Shown one piece after another: positions 41,892 to 48,399 of a stretch of 48,399 nt of DNA. The position numbers were made by a program, and so were the translations under genes. The notes beneath the pieces are model-generated. The model saw nothing but the letters and a program-made list of their open reading frames with translations, was not told the DNA's origin and ran no database searches. Source of the DNA: Desulfobacterales bacterium (GTDB taxonomy: Bacteria > Desulfobacterota > Desulfobacteria > Desulfobacterales > SURF-7); assembly GCA_018693105.1 (NCBI GenBank), contig JABHLN010000016.1, positions 1 to 48,399 of the forward strand, given 5' to 3'. Every line of letters starts with the position of its first letter. Position 1 is the first letter of the stretch.

Positions 41892-42908
41892 ATGACTCGA
41901 ACCAACAAACAGATTGTTCTCGCCAGACGTCCACGCGGCAACCCTGTGCCTGATGACTTTCGCCTGCAGGAATCATTGTTGTGTGAGCCGGTTGATGGTG
42001 AACTGCTGGTTGAAAATATTTACCTTTCAATGGACGCTGGTTTTCTTCACTGGATGAGCGAAGGAAGCTCTGATGAATATTTATCAGAGATGGGTATCGA
42101 CGCGCCTGTTATGGGTTTGACTCTTGGACGGGTCGTTGAATCTCGCCATGAGGCTTTTAATGTGGGTGAGGTTGTTATGGGCAGGCTGACCTGGGAAGAA
42201 TTCAGCATTATTGATGCCAGTGATTTTCTCACCAAGTTACCAGCCAACCTTGAGTTTCCCCTGAACTATTACCTCGGTGTATTGGGAGGTACCGGTATGA
42301 CAGCCTATTTTGGAATGAAGGATATCGGCATTCCTCAAGCCGGGGAGACGGTGTTAATAAGTGCGGCTGCAGGGGCTGTGGGCAACGTCGTTGGCCAGAT
42401 CGCCAAGATATTCGGCGCACGTGCCATAGGCATGAGCGGTAGTGAAGATAAATGCCGGCGGCTCGTTGATGAACTGGGTTTTGATCAGGCCGTCAACTAT
42501 CGGACCGGAGCCTCTTTGGAAACTACAATGGCCTAATCCATTCCCGGTGGTATAGACATTTATTTCGACAATGTGGGCGGTGAAACGCTGAATACTGTAA
42601 TGCACCATCTGAATATCGGTGCTCGTATTATTCTATGCGGCAGTATTTCAGGATACAGAAGTGAAACGCCGCCGCCAGGTCCTGATAATATGTTTGAACT
42701 TGTTACAAAGCGGATTGCAATGAAAGGCTTTATGTATACAGATCACATGGATCGTTACCCGAAGGCCACGGATGATCTTACAGCATGGCTTAAGGACGGA
42801 CGCCTTAAGAATGCGGAGTATGTGCTGGAAGGCATAGAGAATGCCGGTGTGGCGTTTTGTCACATGTTTGAAGGGAAAAACTTCGGTAAGACTCTGGTCA
42901 AACTCTGA
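41892..42908 (+). pseudogene. NADP-dependent oxidoreductase (MDR, CurA/YncB-like), broken by an ochre codon
   Basis: A zinc-independent medium-chain dehydrogenase, full length about 338 codons. The first part (41892-42536) carries the N-terminal domain and the nucleotide-binding SAAAGAVGNVVGQIAK. An in-frame TAA at 42534-42536 interrupts it. The next codons, in the same frame, read SIPGGIDIYFDNVGGE and go on to the normal C-terminus at 42908. One substitution of a CAA, GAA or AAA codon explains it, so it is a recent nonsense mutation, read-through or a sequencing error. Family members reduce 2-alkenals or related enones. Start has AGGGTG. Confidence 0.85.
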
Positions 42909-43014
42909 AAAACTACTTATACTTTTTGTATCAACTCTATGGGCTATTTCCCGTTCATGTTGAAAATATACATAACGCTTATTTTATGAATATAAAAGGA
43001 GGATAGAAATTTCT

Positions 43015-43704
43015 ATGGAAGAAAGCAAAAAGATAAATCATTCGTCCTGTGCTGTATGTAAAAACGAAATATCAAACAGGGTCTGCTTGAATAAAGACGG
43101 TTCAGCATCTATTGGCTGCCCCACTGTTTCGAAAGGTGAGGTCATAGAAGAGGCTTCAAAAATATATGAAGATCCTGAAGTCTTAGAATTCGCCCGCCAG
43201 GCGTCGATCCAGGAAGCAGAGTGCTATATAAACCGAAAGGAAAATCCCTTTGTACTGGAACCGACAAAAACCAGGATCATGGAAATTTATGAGTTTGCTG
43301 AAAAGATGGGATATAGTCGTATCGGGCTCGCTTTTTGCGCCGGGCTTATGCGGGAGGCAGCCATTGTCGATGAAATATTCGTACATCATGGTTTTGATGT
43401 GGTGTCAGTTATGTGCAAGGCCGGGGGTATATCAAAGGATATAATCAACATAAAGGACGACGAAAAAATCATGCCCGGTATGGATGAGGTCATGTGTAAT
43501 CCCGTTTTTCAGGCCAAGGTTCTTAATACGGAAAAAACCGATTTCAATGTTTTACTTGGTCTTTGTGTGGGACATGATTCATTGTTCTTCAAACATGCGG
43601 ATGCTTATACTACTGTTCTGGCAGTAAAAGACCGGGTCACCGGCCATAACCCTTTGGCTGCTGTGTATCTTTCCGATTTGTATTACATGAAAATAAAAAA
43701 ATGA
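43015..43704 (+). CDS. DUF1847 metal-binding protein
   Basis: A 229-aa protein of the DUF1847 family. Four Cys near the N-terminus (C12, C15, C24 and C35, spaced CAVC...C...GCP) probably bind zinc or a cluster. Central blocks GLAFCAGLMREA, VVSVMCKAGG and LLGLCVGHDSLFFKH hold more conserved Cys and His. These proteins are common in anaerobes and have no known activity; redox or metal sensing is a guess. Start has GGAGG. The DUF2959 lipoprotein gene follows 83 bp later on the same strand. Confidence 0.88.
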   Translation: MEESKKINHSSCAVCKNEISNRVCLNKDGSASIGCPTVSKGEVIEEASKIYEDPEVLEFARQASIQEAECYINRKENPFVLEPTKTRIMEIYEFAEKMGYSRIGLAFCAGLMREAAIVDEIFVHHGFDVVSVMCKAGGISKDIINIKDDEKIMPGMDEVMCNPVFQAKVLNTEKTDFNVLLGLCVGHDSLFFKHADAYTTVLAVKDRVTGHNPLAAVYLSDLYYMKIKK

Positions 43705-43786
43705 TGAAAAATTAGCAGGCGGATAATCAGGTGAGAAAATCACAGAGGTGAATAGTTTTTATAAATCGTTTAAAAGGATTTTATCT

Positions 43787-44500
43787 ATGAGCAGTTATCA
43801 TTTAAAACAGGATATTACTACACTCTTTCATGCCGGATTAACCGAACCGTTTTTCAAAAGTCTTTTTATGTGCCTGTTTGTCATTTCAGTAATATTTTTG
43901 ACTTCTGGATGCCAGAAAACCTATTACAACACAATGGAAAAACTGGGGGTTCATAAGCGGGATATTATGGTAAGCAGGGTCAAGGCTGCCCAGGGAGCCC
44001 AGGAAGAAGCAAAGGATCAGTTTAAATCTGCCCTGGATAAATTTAGTAGTGTTCTGAAATATGATGGAGGTAAACTAGAAGAAAAATATGAAGAATTAAC
44101 GACTGAGTATGACAGAAGTAATAAAAAAGCGGAAGAAGTCCGGGACCGTATAGATGATGTGGAGGATGTCTCAGAGGCACTGTTCAGTGAATGGGAAGCC
44201 GAACTTGCGTTGTATACAAATAAGAACCTTCGTCGCACAAGTGAACAGAAGTTGAGGAAAACACAAGGGCAGTATAAGCAGCTTTTAAGGGCCATGAAGA
44301 GAGTTGAAGGTAAGATAGATCCTGTACTCAACGCTTTTAATGACCAGGTTCTTTTCCTGAAACATAACCTGAATGCCCAGGCTGTGGCATCACTGAAAAC
44401 CGAACTGGTCTCGGTGGAGGAGGATGTTGCTTCACTTATAAAAGATATGGAAGTATCTATTAGGGAGGCGGAAATTTTTATCAGCACTATTGCAAACTAA
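43787..44500 (+). CDS. DUF2959 lipoprotein
   Basis: A 237-aa envelope protein. A hydrophobic segment ends in LTSGC, a lipobox-like site with Cys at about residue 42, followed by the DUF2959 signature KTYYNTMEKLGVHKRD. The rest is strongly helical and charged, predicted coiled coil (about 60-235). ATG 43787 follows AAGGA; a GTG at 43748 and an internal ATG at 43868 are alternatives, and the last would give a more standard signal-peptide length. Location is likely the inner face of the outer membrane. Function is unknown. The histidine kinase gene follows after 46 bp. Confidence 0.8.
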   Translation: MSSYHLKQDITTLFHAGLTEPFFKSLFMCLFVISVIFLTSGCQKTYYNTMEKLGVHKRDIMVSRVKAAQGAQEEAKDQFKSALDKFSSVLKYDGGKLEEKYEELTTEYDRSNKKAEEVRDRIDDVEDVSEALFSEWEAELALYTNKNLRRTSEQKLRKTQGQYKQLLRAMKRVEGKIDPVLNAFNDQVLFLKHNLNAQAVASLKTELVSVEEDVASLIKDMEVSIREAEIFISTIAN

Positions 44501-44546
44501 ACCATACCGGAAAAATCCGTTTACCGATCTGGAATGAGGATAATAA

Positions 44547-46370
44547 ATGAATATCAAACTTCAGGACATGACTTTTGTATTTCAGTCAATGGCAGATGGT
44601 ATTCTTATAATTAATCAGGATTATACCATTGAGTTTATGAATGATGCCTTTATTCGAGATTTTGGAGGCTGTGTCGGGGAAAAATGCCACGAAGTTATTC
44701 ATTCCAGTAATATAGTATGCTCTCACTGCAAGGTGCCTGATGTATTAAAGGGAGAAACCATCCATGAAGAGGTTTATAACTCCAAAGCAAAAAAATATTT
44801 TGACGAGATCAAACTTCCTCTTAAAAGCGCCGATGCTACTACATCCTGCTTGAGTATCTATCGTGATATTACTGACAGGAAAAACCGTGAAGAAGAGCTT
44901 AAATCATCGGTTAAGGATTACAAGAGGCTGTTTGAAAATGTGGGGTGCGGCGTTTTTATCAGCAGCAAGGATGGAAAATTTCTTGATGCCAACCACGCAC
45001 TTTTGAATATGCTTGGATACCGGACAAAAGAAGAGTTCCTGGAAATCGACATTGCGCAGGACCTGTATTTAAGACCGGAAGATCGTAGTAAGTTTCAAAA
45101 GCTTGTTGAAAAAGAAGGGCGCGTGATTGACCATGAAGTTGATTTCAAGCGGAAGGACGGCACATCTATATCGGTTTTGCTTACAAGCCAGGTGCGTTAT
45201 GATAAGGACGGAAATGTCATAGGTTATGAGGGGATTAATGTAGACCAATCCTTAAGAAAGCAGATGGAAAAAGAGATCAGGGAAGGAAACGATTTCCTGA
45301 ATAACATAATTCAAAGTTCTCCCAACGCAATAATGGCTTCAGACATGAAAGGTAACATCATGCTCTGGAATAAGGGGGCAGAGGAGGTTCTTGGATATAA
45401 GTCAGGAGATACAATTGGCAAACTTCACATTTCAAAGATTTATCCGGAAGGTATGGCAAAAAAAATTATGCAGATGATCCGAAGTCCTGAATATGGCGGT
45501 GTTGGCATATTACAGTCGTATCCTCTGGTAACTTTACGTGAAGGTGGTGAAATTGTTGAGGGTAACCTTTCTGCCGCCCTGGTTTATGATGAAAAAGGTA
45601 AGGAGATTGCTTCTGTCGGAATAGTTGTAGACCTTAAAGAAAGACTTGATATGGAGCGCCGGCTGAGGGAAACCCAGGAGCAATTGCTGCAGTCGGAAAA
45701 GCTTGCTGCAATGGGCCGTTTAACGTCGCAAATTGCTCATGAATTAAATAACCCTCTTTACGGGATAATGAATACACTGGAACTATTAAAGACAGAGGTT
45801 CCTCCGTCTAACAAACGCAGAAAAATACTTGATATGGCTCTCTCTGAAACAGTCAGATTATCTGAAATGCTTCATAAAATGCTTTCCTTTTCAAAGCCGG
45901 ACCAGGAGGTCAGGAAGGCATCTGATATCAATATAGTCCTTGATGAGATCCTTATTCTTCATGAGAAACAGCTTCGTGAAAACGATATTCAGATATTTTC
46001 CGACCTTTCCGAAGATCTTGGGCTTGTACTTGCATCTAAGAACCAGTTACGGCAGGTTTTTCTTAATATGATTTCAAACGCAAAGGATGCCATGCAAATG
46101 GGTGGGGCTTTGAAGGTGAAAACTTATAAAGAAAAGGAAAATATTGTAATACAAATTTCTGATACCGGTATCGGTATACAGGAAAAGAATCTGGAAAAAA
46201 TATTTGATACTTTTTTTACAACTAAAGACAGTATAAAGGGTGTTGGCCTTGGGCTGTCTGTCTGCTATGGATTTATTAAGGATCATGGGGGAGATATTGA
46301 AGTAAAGAGTAAGCCCGGCTCGGGAACAACCTTTACCGTCATCCTGCCCAAATACAAACAAACTGTATGA
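44547..46370 (+). CDS. PAS-domain sensor histidine kinase
   Basis: A 607-aa cytosolic kinase without membrane segments. Three PAS domains lie at about 5-110, 128-238 and 248-365. A HisKA domain with phosphorylated His398 (SQIAHELNNPL) and a HATPase domain (MISNAKDAM N-box, DTGIGI, GVGLGLSVCYGF) follow. The first PAS has a Cys cluster (GGCVGEKCHEVIH...VCSHC), a type that may sense redox state or metal. Start has a GAGGA site. No response regulator is directly adjacent; one lies at 47319. It probably belongs to the DUF1847/DUF2959 operon by spacing. Confidence 0.93.
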   Translation: MNIKLQDMTFVFQSMADGILIINQDYTIEFMNDAFIRDFGGCVGEKCHEVIHSSNIVCSHCKVPDVLKGETIHEEVYNSKAKKYFDEIKLPLKSADATTSCLSIYRDITDRKNREEELKSSVKDYKRLFENVGCGVFISSKDGKFLDANHALLNMLGYRTKEEFLEIDIAQDLYLRPEDRSKFQKLVEKEGRVIDHEVDFKRKDGTSISVLLTSQVRYDKDGNVIGYEGINVDQSLRKQMEKEIREGNDFLNNIIQSSPNAIMASDMKGNIMLWNKGAEEVLGYKSGDTIGKLHISKIYPEGMAKKIMQMIRSPEYGGVGILQSYPLVTLREGGEIVEGNLSAALVYDEKGKEIASVGIVVDLKERLDMERRLRETQEQLLQSEKLAAMGRLTSQIAHELNNPLYGIMNTLELLKTEVPPSNKRRKILDMALSETVRLSEMLHKMLSFSKPDQEVRKASDINIVLDEILILHEKQLRENDIQIFSDLSEDLGLVLASKNQLRQVFLNMISNAKDAMQMGGALKVKTYKEKENIVIQISDTGIGIQEKNLEKIFDTFFTTKDSIKGVGLGLSVCYGFIKDHGGDIEVKSKPGSGTTFTVILPKYKQTV

Positions 46371-46451
46371 TATCCCTCATCCGTAATTGATGGTCCTGTA
46401 TTATGGGAATGGTTAGGCGTGGTGTTTCCATACGCCTTGTCAAAGAGCAGG

Positions 46452-46730
46452 TCATTTAATATCAGAGAAATCAAGGCCGTCTTCGGTCTGTACCTTTTTG
46501 AAGAAATTGCATTTTTGACAAGAGGATTTTTTCGGACTTGAAGTAGATTGAACCTTAGCCCTGTTTAAAGTTCCTGCTATGGTCCAGCATACACGGCCGC
46601 CATTTTTGCCACCATTGAACCCGTTTGCACGGACTTCTGTTGTTGCCGGGCAAACACCAAGTTTGGATACATTACTGCCGCCCGGTTCACGTTTGCACTG
46701 TTTAAACTCCCAACAATTTTGTTTTCTCAT
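46452..46730 (-). CDS. Two-CW domain protein (Cys-rich)
   Basis: A 92-aa Cys-rich protein of the two-CW type. It starts RKQNCWEFKQCKREPGG, continues with LGVCPA, GGKNGGRVCWTIAG, and ends with CQKCNFF. These Cys and Trp blocks are characteristic; the protein likely binds a metal or FeS centre. Small proteins of this type are common in sulfate reducers and have no known function. There is no strong ribosome site. It is convergent with the kinase gene. Confidence 0.8.
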   Translation of the reverse strand: MRKQNCWEFKQCKREPGGSNVSKLGVCPATTEVRANGFNGGKNGGRVCWTIAGTLNRAKVQSTSSPKKSSCQKCNFFKKVQTEDGLDFSDIK

Positions 46731-47318
46731 GTGGTCATCGATTTAATTTTTGCGCCGAATATCTTGGTTGTTGAAATTTGTATTCAGTTTATTGATCAGA
46801 TTAAATCTATGAACCAAATTGGATATGATGAACCACGCAACTTGTCAGCACCGTCCAACTGAATAGAAATATTAAATATTATTACAATTTAATAAATAAA
46901 ATCAAAAATATAGCATACCTTATCTCATACTAAAGTAAACACCAAAAAATACGGGGTAGATAGACAGTATAAAACTGTCATTGTGGGAAGAGGCTGGGCT
47001 AATTAATAATTAATTAAGGGTGTTATAAATTGAAAATCGTTGTAAATGCTCATTTATGATGGGAAAAACGTAAAATTATTTTTCCTGAATTGCAGATATT
47101 CATTGATAAGATTGAAACTATAATTAATAAAAAAACTATAATAAGTGAAGCTATCTTGGTGTAAATCTGTAAAAAAGATCTGATGGCCCGCCTGTGATAT
47201 GCATAACGCCTTTAATATTAAACTAAAAATTTAGTATTGGAGCGCAAACAAATAATCCTTGACAATATAAAAAAACTATAATAACTATAATAACTATAAA
47301 AAGATAAGGAGGAGGATC
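46731..47318. promoter_or_regulatory. Non-coding region with TTGACA and 9-bp tandem repeats
   Basis: No gene is supported in about 590 AT-rich bases. TTGACA lies at 47259-47264. Three 9-bp units AACTATAAT/AACTATAAT/AACTATAAA (47274-47300) follow, each containing a TATAAT or TATAAA hexamer. The hexamer spacings from TTGACA (about 12 and 21 bp) are not the ideal 17. The region precedes the HTH-REC gene. Confidence 0.45.
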
Positions 47319-47891
47319 ATGGATGAGATAATGACTGTTGTTAAGGCAAGTAAGTACTGTAATGTCTCTCCAAAAACCATTATCAACTGGGTAGAGGCCG
47401 GTAATATCAAGGCCTATAAGACAGTTGGAGGCCACAGGCGTATTAATAAAATTGATCTTGAAGCCTTTATGCGAAAACAGGGGATTCCTATTCCTGATCA
47501 GGAACAAACTGATGAAAGAAAAAGAATACTTGTCGTTGATGATGACCCCATAATTACCGAAACGATTGTTCTGGCGTTGGAAGAAGATGAACATGATTAT
47601 GAAGTTTTTTCCGCTGCTGACGGGTTTGAAGCCGGCCTGCAGGTTAATCATTTCAAACCCCATATAGTTATTTTAGACATTATGATGCCGGATATTAAAG
47701 GTTACGAAGTCTGCAAAAAGATCAAATCTAATCCTGATACAAAAAATACAAAAATAATAGTTCTTTCTGCATATCTTGATGAAGAAAAGTTTAAAGAAAT
47801 GAAAGAAAATGGCGCTGATGCCTGTTTTTCAAAACCTCTACCACTCCCACAACTCAGAGAAGAAGTTGCCCGGTTCCTAAAGTTAAGTTGA
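47319..47891 (+). CDS. Response regulator with N-terminal HTH (excisionase/MerR-like) and C-terminal REC
   Basis: A 190-aa protein. Residues 5-52 form a winged HTH of the excisionase/MerR-like type (VKASKYCNVSPKTIINWVEAG...GGHRRI). A REC domain follows from about 68: acidic pocket DDD (74-76), phosphoacceptor Asp120 (ILDIMMP) and the Lys of CFSKPL. The DNA-binding domain precedes REC, the reverse of usual response regulators. Start has GGAGGAGG. Its kinase partner is unproven; the kinase at 44547 is the nearest candidate. It may regulate nearby metabolic genes, but no target is shown. Confidence 0.93.
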   Translation: MDEIMTVVKASKYCNVSPKTIINWVEAGNIKAYKTVGGHRRINKIDLEAFMRKQGIPIPDQEQTDERKRILVVDDDPIITETIVLALEEDEHDYEVFSAADGFEAGLQVNHFKPHIVILDIMMPDIKGYEVCKKIKSNPDTKNTKIIVLSAYLDEEKFKEMKENGADACFSKPLPLPQLREEVARFLKLS

Positions 47892-47905
47892 TTTCGATCT
47901 AATAC

Positions 47906-48079
47906 TGATGGCGCCACAAAAAGTTTCCATTTACTGCGCTATAGCGATTGTTCAGAAGTATACATACAAAGTTCTGTTACTACATGAATGCTTCGACTCC
48001 TGATCAACTACTCTGGCGTGTAAATGCCCCGCCACGGCGGGGTTACATAACCATCTATTATACTTTTTTTGAACCATAA
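47906..48079 (+). repeat. Interspersed palindromic element, copy 7 (variant with CCCCGCC hairpin)
   Basis: Begins tgatggcgccacaaaaagt and ends near tacttttttt. The outer arms TTGTTCAG...CTGATCAA have one mismatch. As in copy 3, the extra hairpin ccccgccacggcgggg (about 48027-48042) replaces the gaagattttt segment. It separates the regulator gene from the MetF-like gene. Confidence 0.75.
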
Positions 48080-48142
48080 ATTGAGATGGTGTTGTAAACT
48101 TATTGGCAATGTAAAACTCACAACACAATATAGGAGGTGCCC

Positions 48143-48399
48143 ATGAAGCTAAAAGAAGCCCTTGCAAAAAAAAAGTTTGTGGTAACCTCTGAAGTCCAGT
48201 CGCCGGTTTCTGATAATGACCCTGATGCGCTGATCGACAGCTTGAAACCTGTTAGGGGTCGGGTTGACAGTTTTTCATTATCAGAGGTTGAGATTGAAGG
48301 TGTTGTAGGTGATACAATCAAAGTGTGCGACGTCCTGAAGCAAAACAGATTTGATGCAATATACCAGACCACAACCCGTAACAAAAATCGACTCCAGAT
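48143..48399 (+). CDS. Methylenetetrahydrofolate reductase-like protein (partial, runs off the window)
   Basis: The first 85 codons of a MetF-family TIM barrel. The start MKLKEALAKKKFVVTSEVQSP shows the N-terminal TSE-x-x-SP block. SEVEIEGV and the segment IYQTTTRNKNR match the family's D/E-rich second strand and RDRNR block in variant form. The protein continues past 48399. Ribosome site AGGAGG. In sulfate reducers such proteins work in the methyl branch of the CO dehydrogenase/acetyl-CoA pathway, or in methionine synthesis. Confidence 0.8.
   Translation, partial: MKLKEALAKKKFVVTSEVQSPVSDNDPDALIDSLKPVRGRVDSFSLSEVEIEGVVGDTIKVCDVLKQNRFDAIYQTTTRNKNRLQ

Noticed and set aside
1-48399. CRISPR array, tRNA or rRNA genes, integrase or prophage
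   Set aside because: No regularly spaced identical direct repeats with spacers, no cloverleaf-like segments and no phage or recombinase genes were recognised; the repeated elements are dispersed palindromes.

Overview
The window is a 48.4 kb, visibly AT-rich stretch of an anaerobe. The gene set points to a sulfate-reducing deltaproteobacterium (Desulfobacterota, Desulfobacterales-like): a tungsten/molybdenum aldehyde:ferredoxin oxidoreductase with its MoaD partner, many acyl-CoA dehydrogenases, a LUD/LutC protein, DUF1847, DUF2959 and two-CW proteins, and a MetF-like gene at the right edge. The taxonomic call is inference; no rRNA, tRNA, phage, integrase or CRISPR was seen.

Region 1 (156-15456, all +) is a catabolic acyl-CoA cluster: a 609-aa acyl-CoA dehydrogenase, a CaiB/BaiF protein carrying the alpha-methylacyl-CoA racemase triad, a two-subunit B12-dependent acyl-CoA mutase, two enoyl-CoA hydratases, an SDR, a fused GctAB/IpdAB-like protein, a thiolase, a 3-hydroxyacyl-CoA dehydrogenase, a universal stress protein and an acyl-CoA dehydrogenase pair that looks heteromeric. 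Racemase plus mutase suggests a 2-methyl-branched (or 2-hydroxy-2-methyl) acyl-CoA is isomerised to a linear one, then beta-oxidised and cleaved to acetyl-CoA. The mutase is divergent at substrate-binding and catalytic positions, and the fused CoA-transferase-like protein lacks the usual catalytic Glu, so both may have unfamiliar chemistry.

Region 2 (15721-25606) holds a TRIC-like channel, a moaD-aldehyde oxidoreductase operon (-), serA, an M20 amidohydrolase followed by two membrane proteins (one DUF5058) that look like an uncharacterised two-subunit transporter, a LUD protein and a hotdog thioesterase. Region 3 (25757-35546, mostly -) holds acetyl-CoA synthetase, TypA/BipA, a DEAD-box helicase, an SrkA-like kinase, an unlisted 52-codon gene and a long-chain acyl-CoA synthetase.

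Region 4 (36080-42908) holds a LarA-type Ni-pincer racemase homologue, a small membrane protein, a thiamine-diphosphate enzyme of the 2-hydroxyacyl-CoA lyase/oxalyl-CoA decarboxylase superfamily next to an acyl-CoA synthetase, and a quinone-oxidoreductase-like gene broken by one ochre codon. The ThDP enzyme, ligase, mutase, dehydrogenases and thiolase recall the acetone-to-2-hydroxyisobutyryl-CoA route reported for sulfate reducers; here this is a hypothesis with evidence for and against. Region 5 (43015-48399) holds DUF1847, a DUF2959 lipoprotein, a PAS histidine kinase, a two-CW protein, an HTH-REC regulator with reversed domain order and the start of a MetF-like gene.

Across the window a family of about 150-bp palindromic elements (around ten full, partial or decayed copies) sits between genes. 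Copies share the ends GATGGCGTCGTAAAAAGT and its inverse, and a central hairpin whose stem sequence changes with compensation. Two to three of them supply the stop codon of the upstream gene. A second palindromic element (41709-41853) and several short tandem or inverted repeats upstream of metabolic genes are also described.
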